From: Meiothermus ruber DSM 1279
GTDB taxonomy: Bacteria; Deinococcota; Deinococci; Deinococcales; Thermaceae
Reading direction: 5' to 3'
Length of the DNA stretch: 64,000 nucleotides
Assembly (NCBI RefSeq): GCF_000024425.1
Contig: NC_013946.1
Location: 310,001 to 374,000 of the forward strand
Shown here: piece after piece, positions 33,952 through 43,151 of the stretch
How positions within the stretch are numbered: the first letter of the stretch is position 1
Layout: every line of letters starts with the position of its first letter
The notes under the pieces: generated by a model
What the model was told of the DNA's origin: nothing
Database searches by the model: none
The model's input: the letters and a program-made list of their open reading frames with translations, nothing else
Program-made: the position numbers and the translations under genes

Positions 33952-34857
33952 ATGTCGACGCCTTCGAAGCCCCTTAAGTTCCAGCAGGCCCTGCGGTCGA
34001 GCTGGCACCGCTTTTACTCCGACTTTTTGCTCCCCAGCCGGGTGCATGAATTGCGCAGCTTGCTCGAGCAGGCCCTGGCCCAGGGCTACCAGGTGCACTC
34101 CATCGCTTCCATCTGGGAGAAAATCAAGGCCGGGCAGCTTCAGGATGGCCCATACCTGGTTTTGCGGCTGGACATTGATACTGACCTACGTACCACGCGG
34201 GCTTTGTGGCAGGTTGTGCGTGAAATGGGTGTGCAAGCCTCGTTTTACTTTCGGCTCTCTACGCTGGATGTGAACCTGATGCAGGAGATTCACGCTTCCG
34301 GTAGTGAGGCCAGCTACCACTACGAAGAGATCGCCACCTATGCCAAACGCCACCGCCTTAAAAACCGCGCCGAGGTTGAGGCTTGTATGCCTGCCATTCG
34401 AGCGCTCTTTGCGGAGAACTACCGCCGGATTAAGGCCCTCACCGGTCTGCCCCTGCACACGGTGGCCTCCCACGGTGACTGGCTCAACCGCCGGTTGGGG
34501 GTGATCAATCATGAACTGTTGCAAGACCGAGGCCTGCGTGAGGAGCTGGGTATCGAGCTCGAGGCCTACGATCCGGTCTTGCAACAACGCTACACCCAAC
34601 GTTTTTCTGATGGGGCCTACCCCAACCTATGGCTGGATGGCAACCCCCTCGAGGCCATCCGCACCGGTCTTCCGTTTGTAGAAGTCCTGCTGCATCCCCG
34701 GCACTGGGGGGCCAACATCCCCGTTAATTTGCGAGACAACCTGCACCGCCTGGGCGAGGAGCTGGCCTACCGCCAATCCGGGTGGTTTTGCCTGATCGGG
34801 CCGATGATTTCTCTGTGGCCCATAGTTCAAGGCGGTCTTGTGGAAAGTGGATTCTGA
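33952..34857 (+). CDS. Polysaccharide-deacetylase-like protein (NodB-type fold)
   Basis: About 301 residues. VLRLDIDTDLRTTRALWQVV resembles NodB motif 1 with two Asp. SGSEASYHYEEI lies where the metal-binding His segment would be, VASHGDWLNRR resembles motif 3, and LLHPRHWG ends the fold. The canonical HxxxH pair of motif 2 is not clear, so a metal-dependent deacetylase is likely but not certain. ATG 33952 is chosen; TTG 33946 overlaps the previous stop as TTGA and is an alternative. GGAGGGAGGG lies upstream. It probably trims acetyl groups from the polymer or its precursor. Confidence 0.62.
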   Translation: MSTPSKPLKFQQALRSSWHRFYSDFLLPSRVHELRSLLEQALAQGYQVHSIASIWEKIKAGQLQDGPYLVLRLDIDTDLRTTRALWQVVREMGVQASFYFRLSTLDVNLMQEIHASGSEASYHYEEIATYAKRHRLKNRAEVEACMPAIRALFAENYRRIKALTGLPLHTVASHGDWLNRRLGVINHELLQDRGLREELGIELEAYDPVLQQRYTQRFSDGAYPNLWLDGNPLEAIRTGLPFVEVLLHPRHWGANIPVNLRDNLHRLGEELAYRQSGWFCLIGPMISLWPIVQGGLVESGF

Positions 34858-35186
34858 CCATAACAAACCGACTGCCCCGGCTCGAACGCAGGTCATAATT
34901 CCTGGGCGCAAGAAGCGTGGAAACCTTGTAGGGCCGGTCAGATTGGTGCTTTTGGACATACTACCCCTATGCTGGATATGGCCGAACAAAAACAGGCTAA
35001 ATAAACTGCATCGTTATCAGAGCGTTAACCACCAGCGCTTTTCTGACCGATCGGCCAGGCGTTTGATTCGTTGCTTGCCAGCCGCATTAAAAAGCCTGGT
35101 TGGGTGATTGGATAGAGATTTGCGAGCCGTTTTTGAGCGGCGTTAAGCCTTTGGGTCACGGCCGTTTCTTCCGGTACCAACGAGCA
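34858..35186. other. Intergenic stretch without a recognisable gene
   Basis: No convincing reading frame, repeat or hairpin terminator was found between the deacetylase-like gene and the promoter of the next lipoprotein gene. Short frames here have no ribosome binding site and match no family I know. Confidence 0.5.
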
Positions 35187-35214
35187 TTTTCAACCAGTTT
35201 TTTGTGACTATACT
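35187..35214 (+). promoter_or_regulatory. Putative promoter (TTTTCA-N16-TATACT) of the Ig-like lipoprotein gene
   Basis: A good -10 hexamer TATACT lies at 35209-35214 and a weak -35 TTTTCA at 35187-35192 with 16-base spacing. The gene begins 45 bases later behind AAGGAGGT. The same weak -35 and spacing occurs before crtO. Confidence 0.5.
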
Positions 35215-35259
35215 CAAGGCCTAGGATCACCTAGATCCAAAACTCCAAGGAGGTACTCC

Positions 35260-37326
35260 ATGACCTATCGCTGGTTTGTACTACTATTAGCCGCGCTGTT
35301 CCTGGCTGCGTGTGGGGGAGGTGGGGCGCCCAGCATTAACACCATCGAGGTCAGCCCGTCTTCTGCCAGCAAGCAGGTGGGCCAGACCCAACAGTTCACC
35401 GCGGTGGCCAAGGACGCGGGCGGCAATGTGATTTCCGGTGTGACCTTTACCTGGAGCTCGAGCAACACCGCCGTTGCCACCGTGAATAACAGCGGCCTGG
35501 CTACTGCCGTTGCCGCTGGCACGGCCACCATCACTGCCTCGGCCGGGGGCAAGAGCGGCAGCGCTACCTTTACCGTAACCAACCCGGCGCCCCCGACCAT
35601 CGAGACCATCGAGGTCAGCCCGTCTTCTGCCAGCAAGCAGGTGGGCCAGACCCAACAGTTCACCGCGGTGGCCAAGGACGCGGGCGGCAACGTGATTTCC
35701 GGTGTGACCTTTACCTGGAGCTCGAGCGATACCGCCGTTGCCACCGTGAATAACAGCGGCCTGGCTACTGCCGTTGCCGTGGGCACGGCCACCATCACCG
35801 CCACGGCCGGGGGCAAGAGCGGCAGCGCTACCTTTACCGTGACCCCCACGCCTACCTACACCGTGGGCGGCGAGGTGCGCTACCTGAACGGCAGCGGTCT
35901 GGTGCTGGCCCTGGGTTCGCAGACCAAAACCATTAGCAGCAACGGCCCCTTCACCTTCGACACCCCCGTACAGGACGGCACCTACAGCGTGAGCGTGCAG
36001 ACCCAGCCCACCAACCCCTCCCAGAACTGCACCGTCACCCCCAGCAGCGTGACCGTGAGCGGGGCCAACGTGACCAACCTGGTGGTGGAGTGCAGCCCCT
36101 ACACCAAGTGGCTGGCTTCCAGCGCAACCGATATCGGAAACGCCATTACCACCGATGCCCAAGGCAACGTGATCGTGGCCGGCCTTTCCAAAGAAGTGCT
36201 GGGTGATGAGGTGGGCACGCTCGCCCTGGCCTTCCCGGATGTGGTGGTGGCCAAGTACGCGCCCAACGGCAGCCGCCTGTGGGTCAAGCAGTTCACCGTG
36301 GGTGACCCCAGCACGCCCGGCAGTGCCGAGTCGCAGGCCAAAGGGGTGGCCACCGACGCCGCCGGCAACATCTACGTGGTGGGAAGCGCCTACGTCGCCA
36401 GCAGCAACGCCTTCAAGGGCTTTATTCTCAAGCTAAGCCCTGCGGGTGCAAAGCTGACCTCGATCAAGCTGGACGAAAACACCTTGAACGTAGAGAACGG
36501 CCTTACCAGCGTGGCGGTGGTGGGTAGCGACGTGTATGTGGGTGGCTATACCGCCGGAACCGTGCCGAGCGGAACCAATGCAGGCGGGGAAGATGCAGCC
36601 TTATATAAGTACGACACCGGCCTTACCCTGCAGTGGGCACGACAGCTCGGCTCGACCGGCAGCGACCGGATTACCTCGGTGGCCGTGGATGCCTCCGGTG
36701 CGGTATACGCCGCAGGGTTTGCCGGCGGGGCCCTGCCCTCCAAAACCCACCTGGGTGACACCGACGCCTTTGTGGTCAAGTACGACAACGCAGGAACCCA
36801 GCAGTGGCTCGAGCAGTTTGGTACGGCCTATGGTGACGGGGCCAATGCGGTGGCAGTGCAGGGTTCGGATGTTTACGTGGCCGGTTATGTGACCGGAGCC
36901 TACGGGACGGGCTTTAGCTACAACGGCGGTACCGACCTGTTTGTGACCAAGTTCAGTAGCAGCGGTACGGAAACCTGGCGCCGCCAGTACAGCCCCACCG
37001 ACCCAGCGCAAATTAATCCCTATGGCATGGTCGCCGATGCCTCGGGCAACGTCTACATCGTGGGGGATGTCAATGTTTCGGTAGACGGTACGGCAACCCA
37101 CGCCGGTGCTAAGGATGTCTTCATCCTGCAGTATCTGGCCGACGGCACCGTGGGCTGGGCCCGCCAGCAAGGCAGTACCCAGGATGAGATTGCCCTGGCC
37201 GTCACCCTGCGTGACAGCGACCTCTACCTGACCGGCTGGAGCAAAGGAGCGCTGGACAACTACACCAACCAGGGCGAAGAGGATATCTTCGTGCTGAAGT
37301 ACGGCACCGACGGCAGTAAGAAGTAG
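35260..37326 (+). CDS. Surface lipoprotein with two Ig-like (Big_2) domains and SBBP beta-propeller repeats
   Basis: The 688-residue protein has a lipobox (LFLAAC, Cys18), two nearly identical bacterial Ig-like domains (about 27-107 and 115-195; each begins INTIEVSPSS or IETIEVSPSS), a short beta-sandwich linker, and repeats of the SBBP type (ATDAAGNIYVVGSAYV, AVDASGAVYAAGFAGG, VADASGNVYIVGDVNV) to the C-terminus. These folds mediate adhesion or carbohydrate contact at the surface. AAGGAGGT precedes ATG 35260. It appears to form its own transcription unit, ended by a palindromic terminator. Confidence 0.83.
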   Translation: MTYRWFVLLLAALFLAACGGGGAPSINTIEVSPSSASKQVGQTQQFTAVAKDAGGNVISGVTFTWSSSNTAVATVNNSGLATAVAAGTATITASAGGKSGSATFTVTNPAPPTIETIEVSPSSASKQVGQTQQFTAVAKDAGGNVISGVTFTWSSSDTAVATVNNSGLATAVAVGTATITATAGGKSGSATFTVTPTPTYTVGGEVRYLNGSGLVLALGSQTKTISSNGPFTFDTPVQDGTYSVSVQTQPTNPSQNCTVTPSSVTVSGANVTNLVVECSPYTKWLASSATDIGNAITTDAQGNVIVAGLSKEVLGDEVGTLALAFPDVVVAKYAPNGSRLWVKQFTVGDPSTPGSAESQAKGVATDAAGNIYVVGSAYVASSNAFKGFILKLSPAGAKLTSIKLDENTLNVENGLTSVAVVGSDVYVGGYTAGTVPSGTNAGGEDAALYKYDTGLTLQWARQLGSTGSDRITSVAVDASGAVYAAGFAGGALPSKTHLGDTDAFVVKYDNAGTQQWLEQFGTAYGDGANAVAVQGSDVYVAGYVTGAYGTGFSYNGGTDLFVTKFSSSGTETWRRQYSPTDPAQINPYGMVADASGNVYIVGDVNVSVDGTATHAGAKDVFILQYLADGTVGWARQQGSTQDEIALAVTLRDSDLYLTGWSKGALDNYTNQGEEDIFVLKYGTDGSKK
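35341..35844 (+). repeat. Tandem 240-bp repeat (35341-35580 and 35605-35844) encoding the Ig-like domains
   Basis: The two units lie 264 bases apart and differ at about 8 of 240 positions by my count, including AGCAACACC versus AGCGATACC. The identity shows a recent internal duplication of one domain. Confidence 0.9.
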
Positions 37327-37340
37327 CGATGGTTTGTTTG

Positions 37341-37366
37341 GGGGCTCGAGGGTACCCTCGAGCCCC
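37341..37366 (+). terminator. Perfect 26-bp palindrome, likely terminator
   Basis: GGGGCTCGAGG and its reverse complement flank a central GTAC, forming a 26-base perfect palindrome that starts 14 bases after the lipoprotein stop codon. A weak T-rich stretch (TTCTGCTTT) follows. It contains CTCGAG twice. Confidence 0.65.
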
Positions 37367-37556
37367 TTCTGCTTTGAGCTGCGTTATACGCATCGTTACG
37401 CGAGAGTTGCGTGCTATTAATAAACCAGTACCCAGGTTAACGCGCTATATGCTGCCTTTAGCAGAGGGGATTCCTGTCGAATAACGCGGTCATAACGAGC
37501 TCTGGACTAGACTTTGGGGCATATTTCGGAGGAAGCTACCTCGAAGGAGCACGTAG

Positions 37557-38747
37557 ATGCTAAAAGAACCCTTCATTGCAGTGCCTTTTGCGCCATGGCC
37601 CTACTTTGCGCCAGACGAGATCGAAGCCGCTACAAAGGTGCTCCAGTCTGGAAAGGTGAACTACTGGACGGGCCAGGAGGGCCGCCTGTTTGAACGTGAA
37701 TTTGCCGACTACGTCGGAACCAAACACGCCATTGCCCTGCACAACGGCACGGTGGCGCTCGAGCTGGCCCTCTACGCCATGGGGGTAGGAGAGGGTGACG
37801 AGGTCATTACCACCCCCCGCACCTTCATCGCCTCGGCCAGCGCGGCGGTGATGCGCGGGGCAAGGCCTGTTTTTGCTGATGTAGACCCCGAGAGCGGCCT
37901 GATTACCGCCGAGACCATTGAGCGGGCCATCACCCCCCGCACCAAGGCCATCATCGTGGTGCACCTGGCAGGCTGGCCAGCGGATATGGATGCCATCATG
38001 GCCCTGGCCCACAAGCACAACCTCTGGGTCATCGAAGACTGCGCCCAGGCCCATGGGGCCCGGTACAAGGGCCGGAGCGTGGGCTCGATTGGTCATGCCG
38101 GGGCCTGGTCGTTTTGCCAAGACAAAATCCTGACCACCGGCGGCGAAGGGGGGATGCTCACCCTCAACGACGACGAACTCTGGAGCAAAGCCTGGAGCTT
38201 CAAAGACCACGGCAAGAGCTACGACGCGGTCTACAACCGCCAGCACCCCCCCGGTTTCCGCTGGCTGCACGAAGACTTCGGCACCAACTGGCGGATGCTC
38301 GAGGTGCAGTCGGCTATTGGCCGGGTGATTTTGCGCAAGCTGGATGGCTGGGTCGAGCAGCGCCGGGCCAACGCCCACTACCTGAGCGAACGCTTCCGCC
38401 AAATTCCGGCCCTGCGGGTGCCCGAGGTGCCCGCCCACCTGCACCACGCCTACTACAAGTACTACGTGTATGTGCGCCCCGAGCGGCTCAAGCCGGGCTG
38501 GAGCCGCGACCGCATTATGCAGGCGGTGAGTGAGCTGGGCATTCCCTGCATGAGCGGGAGTTGCAGTGAGATCTACCTCGAAAAAGCCTTCACCCGGCGG
38601 GGCTGGCAGCCAGCCGAGCGGTTGCCGGTGGCCAGGGAACTGGGCGAAACCTCGCTGATGTTCCTGGTGCACCCCACCCTGGGCCAGGCCCAGATGCAAG
38701 CCACCGCCGATGCGGTTGAACGGGTGATGGAACAAGCCTCGATCTGA
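37557..38747 (+). CDS. DegT/DnrJ/EryC1/StrS-family sugar aminotransferase
   Basis: The 396-residue PLP enzyme has the Schiff-base Lys in SFCQDKILTTGGEGG and HNGTVALELALYAMG near the N-terminus. It transfers an amino group to a nucleotide-linked keto sugar or similar acceptor. It is distinct from the WbpE-like enzyme at 22280. GAAGGAG lies 9 bases before ATG 37557. The next gene, a membrane epimerase, follows after 14 bases and may make or use the same sugar. Confidence 0.85.
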   Translation: MLKEPFIAVPFAPWPYFAPDEIEAATKVLQSGKVNYWTGQEGRLFEREFADYVGTKHAIALHNGTVALELALYAMGVGEGDEVITTPRTFIASASAAVMRGARPVFADVDPESGLITAETIERAITPRTKAIIVVHLAGWPADMDAIMALAHKHNLWVIEDCAQAHGARYKGRSVGSIGHAGAWSFCQDKILTTGGEGGMLTLNDDELWSKAWSFKDHGKSYDAVYNRQHPPGFRWLHEDFGTNWRMLEVQSAIGRVILRKLDGWVEQRRANAHYLSERFRQIPALRVPEVPAHLHHAYYKYYVYVRPERLKPGWSRDRIMQAVSELGIPCMSGSCSEIYLEKAFTRRGWQPAERLPVARELGETSLMFLVHPTLGQAQMQATADAVERVMEQASI

Positions 38748-38761
38748 GGAGGGAGCAGGGC

Positions 38762-40333
38762 ATGGTCTATTTGAGGGAATTGCGTTTCACCGCCGATGTG
38801 ATTTTGCGGGTACTGGCCGACCAGCTCATGGTAGCTGGCAGCTTTGCCGTTGCCATGGTGATTCACCTGCTGTGGGCCTACCGCGGCGCTGCCGACGCGG
38901 TCTTGCTGGGGGCTTATGCCCAGATTTATGCCAAAAACGTGGGCATCCTGATGCTCATTGCCTTTGTGGTATTTGCGGCCAGCGGTTTTTATAGCCGCGG
39001 CCGGGCCTACCAGAGCCGCTACAAGATGCTGGTGGTGGCCCAGGCAGTATTGCTGGCCTACCTCATCTTTGGTTTTGCAGTCTTTATGCTGCCGCTGGTA
39101 GACCCTCCGCGCTCGGTGCTGTTTGCCAGCGGATTCCTGACCCTTGGCCTGACCCTGGCCTCGAGGGCCTGGGTGCACTACTGGGATAGCGTCGAGGCCC
39201 GGCGTAAAGCCAAAGCCAGCCCCATCCCATCTCTTATCGCCGACGAGCGCATCGTGCTGGTGATCGGTGGGGCGGGATACATCGGTTCGGGGTTGCTGCC
39301 GCGGTTGCTCGAGCGCGGCTACCGGGTGCGCCTACTCGACCTGCTCCTGTTCGGCAAGGAGCCCATTGCCCACGTGCTGCACCACCCCAACCTGGAGATC
39401 ATCCAGGCCGATTTCCGCCAGGTGGACAAGGTGGTGGAGGCCATGCGCGGGGTGGACACGGTGGTGCATCTGGGAGGGTTGGTGGGCGACCCAGCCTGCG
39501 CCCTGGACGAAAACCTCACCATCGAAATTAACCTGGTGGCCACCCGCACCATTGCCGAGATCGCCAAGGGTATGCGCGTGCGTCGCTTCATCTTCGCCAG
39601 CACCTGCTCGGTGTATGGGGCCAGCGACTTAGTGCTGGATGAGCGCAGCAACCTCAACCCGGTCTCGCTCTACGCCCGCAGCAAAATTGCCTCTGAGCAG
39701 GTACTGCGTCAGCTTCAGAGCGACGACTTCTCGGTGGTGATCCTGCGCTTTGGCACCATCTACGGTCTGTCGGGCCGCACCCGCTTCGACCTGGTGGTCA
39801 ACCTGCTCACGGCCAAGGCGGTGGTAGACAAGAAAATCACCGTGTTTGGGGGTGACCAGTGGCGGCCTTTTGTGCACGTAGACGATGCCGCCCATGCGGT
39901 GATGCTGGCCGTAGAAGCCCCCAAGGAGCGGGTGCACAACGAAACCTTTAATGTGGGCAGCAACGAGGGCAACATGACCCTGGGCATGGTGGGTGAGCTG
40001 GTCAAGAAGCTGGTGCCCGATGCCGAGCTGATCGACTCGGGCCGCGATGGTGATCGGCGCAACTACCGTGTAGACTTCTCCAAAATTCGCAACCGGCTGG
40101 GTTTCGAGCCGCAGTGGACGGTGGAGCAGGGCATCCAGCAGGTCATTGAGGCCCTGAAGAGCGGCAAGGTGCGCGACTACCGGTCGGCCATGTACTCCAA
40201 CGTTAAATACCTGACCGAAGGGGCTACCTCCGATGCCGTTAAGCAGTATTACCTGGGCTGGGAGAAGTCCCTGATTCAGCAGACCTACGAGGCGAAAGAA
40301 GAACAGGGGTCGGCCACCGTGCCCCAGGCTTAG
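38762..40333 (+). CDS. Membrane-anchored extended-SDR NAD-sugar epimerase/dehydratase (four-helix N-terminal domain)
   Basis: The 523-residue protein starts with about four membrane helices (residues 10-140), as in FlaA1/CapD proteins. The soluble domain is instead an extended SDR of the UDP-galactose-epimerase type: VLVIGGAGYIGSGLLPRLLE (NAD loop), ASTCSVYGASD and YARSK (catalytic Tyr and Lys), and NVGSNEGNMTL. It probably interconverts or dehydrates a nucleotide sugar at the membrane. GGAGGGAG precedes ATG 38762. Confidence 0.8.
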   Translation: MVYLRELRFTADVILRVLADQLMVAGSFAVAMVIHLLWAYRGAADAVLLGAYAQIYAKNVGILMLIAFVVFAASGFYSRGRAYQSRYKMLVVAQAVLLAYLIFGFAVFMLPLVDPPRSVLFASGFLTLGLTLASRAWVHYWDSVEARRKAKASPIPSLIADERIVLVIGGAGYIGSGLLPRLLERGYRVRLLDLLLFGKEPIAHVLHHPNLEIIQADFRQVDKVVEAMRGVDTVVHLGGLVGDPACALDENLTIEINLVATRTIAEIAKGMRVRRFIFASTCSVYGASDLVLDERSNLNPVSLYARSKIASEQVLRQLQSDDFSVVILRFGTIYGLSGRTRFDLVVNLLTAKAVVDKKITVFGGDQWRPFVHVDDAAHAVMLAVEAPKERVHNETFNVGSNEGNMTLGMVGELVKKLVPDAELIDSGRDGDRRNYRVDFSKIRNRLGFEPQWTVEQGIQQVIEALKSGKVRDYRSAMYSNVKYLTEGATSDAVKQYYLGWEKSLIQQTYEAKEEQGSATVPQA

Positions 40334-40394
40334 GGTTGTGCTCAACTTACCGCAGGGAGGGGCGGTAAGCAAATGTGGATGTACGAGGTGATGA

Positions 40395-43151
40395 GTGAAA
40401 GCGATATTGGCCCTTCCGAGAGTGTTTTTACTGGTACTGGCGCTGGCTTTTCTCGGTCTGACAGGCTGTAACACCACCCGGCCCCCCGCAACGCCCAGCA
40501 ACTTTCAGGCCACCCCCGACGCCACCCCCCGGGTGGTGCTGCGCTGGGAGGCGGCCGCAGGGGCCACTGATTATGTCCTCGAACGCAGAACAAACAGCGG
40601 TGCTTTCGCCGTTCTGGGTGTGGTTACCAATACCGATTACACCGATGAAAGCGTGGATTACAGCACCACCTACACCTACCGCCTGACCGCCCGTAACAAC
40701 GCTGCCGCGAGCAGCCCGGTCGAGCAGAGCGCCACCACCCCTGCCCGGCCCCTGGCAGCCCCCGATGCCCCCAGCAACTTCCAGGCCACCCCCGATGACA
40801 CCCCCAAAGTGGTGCTGCGTTGGACGGCCCCGGAGCGGGTAGCCCGCTATGTGCTGGAGCGCCGTACCCGCGACGGTAGCTTTGCCACCCTGAGCAGTAC
40901 CCTGCCCGCCAGCACCACCGAGTACACCGATGAAGCGGTGGGCAGCGGCACCCCTTACACCTACCGTCTCACCCCCTACAACAGCGCGGGCAGCGGCAGC
41001 CAGGCCACCTTGCAAACCGATACACCAGCCTACAGCGAGCCGGGCTTCACCCAGACCGCTAGCAGCTACAGCTTTTCCGACGACCGCCCCGCTGGACAGG
41101 ATCCTGGCATCAACCCCCTGACCAGCCCCGACCTGGGCCTGGACGTGGAATACTTCGACAACCCCGACCTCACCGGCCTTTTTGCCCGGCGCATAGAGAC
41201 CAACATCAACCACACCTTCTCGGGTCAGCCCCCCCGCCCCGGTATGGGCCCCGACACCTTCAGCATCCGCTGGACGGGCCTAATTACCGCTCCGGCAAGC
41301 GGCACCTACACCTTTACCGTGCTGGCCGACGACGGGGTGCGCCTTTGGGTCAACGATCAGCTCCTGATCAGCGCCTGGTTCGACCAGAACCTCACCCGCC
41401 GCAGCGCCACCATTTCCCTGAGCGCAGGCCAGGCCTACCGCATCAAGCTCGAGTACTACAACCAGGACGCCCGCGGGGCCATCAAGCTGCGCTGGGCCTA
41501 CCCCGGCCAGTCCGAGCAAGTCGTGCCCCCTTCGGCCTTTGTGCGCCACCAGAAGGCCCGCATCGGCTACTTTGGCCCCAAACTGCCCTGGCCCACCGTA
41601 GCCACCCACGCCGCCCTGCTGCCCGATGGCCGGGTGATGACCTTCCACGGCCTCGACCCGGTGGGTAAGGGCCAGGGCGATAACTACCGCGATTACAGCA
41701 AACACGCCTCCACCCAGGTTTTCGTCTGGACGCCCGGCACCCCCACCGATGCCCAGAGCCAGGCCCGCTACGACAACACCCGCACCGACCTTTTCTGCTC
41801 GGGTTACGTGCTGGCCGCCAACGGCAAGCTCTATCTGGCCGGGGGCAACCTGGGCTACGACTACACCGCCAGTGGCGGTGAATACGGATTTCCGGCTGGG
41901 CATAAACATACCAACATCTTCGACCCCAGCACCAACACCTGGAGCGCCGGCCCCGACATGACCTACGGCCGTTGGTACCCTAGCGTGATTACCCTTCCCA
42001 ACGAAGAAATGCTAATTATTGGGGGCAACCGCGACCAGCACAATGGGGATGGGGACATATATAGACAGGACTGGAACACCATACCCGATGTGTGGAATCC
42101 TTTTACCAATACTCTTCGTCGGCTGACTGGGGCCGAGTCCATTGACATCAATGGCAACGTGCTGATCAACCATTTCTACCCCTGGGTGCACGTGGCTCCC
42201 AATGGGCAAGTATTTCTCTCAGGTAACTATGAAAAATGGTTTTATATCAACACAACAGGCCAGGGCTCGCTAGGCCCGGTTCACAGTTCATTAGTGGATC
42301 GTTACTACGGCTCCTCTGTAATGTACCAGCCGGGAAAGATTTTGATACTGGGCGGGGGTGATGTTCAAAAAAGCAACCCTCCTGGTATAAGCCGAGGAGA
42401 GAACTCTGCCCAGGTAATCGAACTGAACCCCAATAATCAGAGCATTTCGGTGCGTAACGTAGCCCCCATGGCCTACAAACGCACGCATGTCAACGCTACC
42501 CTTATGCCGGATGGGCGCATCTTTGTAAACGGCGGGAATGAGGATGGTATCCAGTTTAGCAACGCAACAGCGGTGTACGAGAGCGAGATCTGGTCGCCCC
42601 TTACCGAGACCTTTAAGCGCGCTGCCGAGGCCCAGTGTCCCCGCACCTACCACTCCACCGCCCTACTGCTGCTAGATGGCACCATCATCACCATGGGTGG
42701 TGGGGCCACTGGAGGTGATGACCTACCCAACCTGCCAGAGTGCGATAAAACCAAGGGCAACGAGCAGAAGGTCAACCAGCTCAACGCCGAGATCTACTAC
42801 CCGCCCTACCTGCACAATGCCGATGGCAGCCTTGCCAGCCGTCCGGTGGTGCAGAGCGCGCCGGATCGCATTAGCTACGGCCAGAGCTTTGCCCTAACCA
42901 CCGACGTACCCGCCACGGCGGTGGAGCGGGTGACCCTGGTGGCTTTTGGTGCGGTAACCCATGCCTTCAACATGGGCCAGCGCTTTATCGAGCTAAACTT
43001 TACGCGCACTGGCCCCAATTCCCTCCAGGTGACCGCGCCAGCCAGCCCCAACCTGGCTACCCCCGGCTTTTACCAGCTTTATGTGCTGGATGGCCGGGGG
43101 GTGCCGTCGGAGGCCAGGGTGGTGCGTCTGCGGGATGCCAGCCTGCCCTAG
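40395..43151 (+). CDS. Lipoprotein copper radical oxidase (galactose/glyoxal oxidase family) with FN3 and PA14 domains
   Basis: The 918-residue protein (GTG 40395 after GAGGTG) has a lipobox (LGLTGC), two fibronectin-III domains (about 28-115 and 120-210), a PA14 domain (about 235-375; GTYTFTVLADDGVRLWVND) and a kelch propeller ending in a DUF1929-like domain. All copper-site residues of galactose/glyoxal oxidases are present in family context: C468 (DLFCSG), Y528 (GRWYPS), Y752-H753 (PRTYHST) and H856 (VTHAFNMGQRF). It would oxidise primary alcohols or aldehydes of surface sugars to give H2O2. Its stop codon overlaps that of the convergent gene. Confidence 0.85.
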   Translation: MKAILALPRVFLLVLALAFLGLTGCNTTRPPATPSNFQATPDATPRVVLRWEAAAGATDYVLERRTNSGAFAVLGVVTNTDYTDESVDYSTTYTYRLTARNNAAASSPVEQSATTPARPLAAPDAPSNFQATPDDTPKVVLRWTAPERVARYVLERRTRDGSFATLSSTLPASTTEYTDEAVGSGTPYTYRLTPYNSAGSGSQATLQTDTPAYSEPGFTQTASSYSFSDDRPAGQDPGINPLTSPDLGLDVEYFDNPDLTGLFARRIETNINHTFSGQPPRPGMGPDTFSIRWTGLITAPASGTYTFTVLADDGVRLWVNDQLLISAWFDQNLTRRSATISLSAGQAYRIKLEYYNQDARGAIKLRWAYPGQSEQVVPPSAFVRHQKARIGYFGPKLPWPTVATHAALLPDGRVMTFHGLDPVGKGQGDNYRDYSKHASTQVFVWTPGTPTDAQSQARYDNTRTDLFCSGYVLAANGKLYLAGGNLGYDYTASGGEYGFPAGHKHTNIFDPSTNTWSAGPDMTYGRWYPSVITLPNEEMLIIGGNRDQHNGDGDIYRQDWNTIPDVWNPFTNTLRRLTGAESIDINGNVLINHFYPWVHVAPNGQVFLSGNYEKWFYINTTGQGSLGPVHSSLVDRYYGSSVMYQPGKILILGGGDVQKSNPPGISRGENSAQVIELNPNNQSISVRNVAPMAYKRTHVNATLMPDGRIFVNGGNEDGIQFSNATAVYESEIWSPLTETFKRAAEAQCPRTYHSTALLLLDGTIITMGGGATGGDDLPNLPECDKTKGNEQKVNQLNAEIYYPPYLHNADGSLASRPVVQSAPDRISYGQSFALTTDVPATAVERVTLVAFGAVTHAFNMGQRFIELNFTRTGPNSLQVTAPASPNLATPGFYQLYVLDGRGVPSEARVVRLRDASLP

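Noticed and set aside
34858-35107. A short basic frame ending SARRLIRCLPAALKSLVG, suspected as a transposase relic
   Set aside because: No ribosome binding site, no recognisable transposase motif and no inverted repeats nearby.
35341-35844. Tandem repeats considered as a CRISPR or satellite array
   Set aside because: Only two units, in frame, each encoding an Ig-like domain inside a lipoprotein gene.
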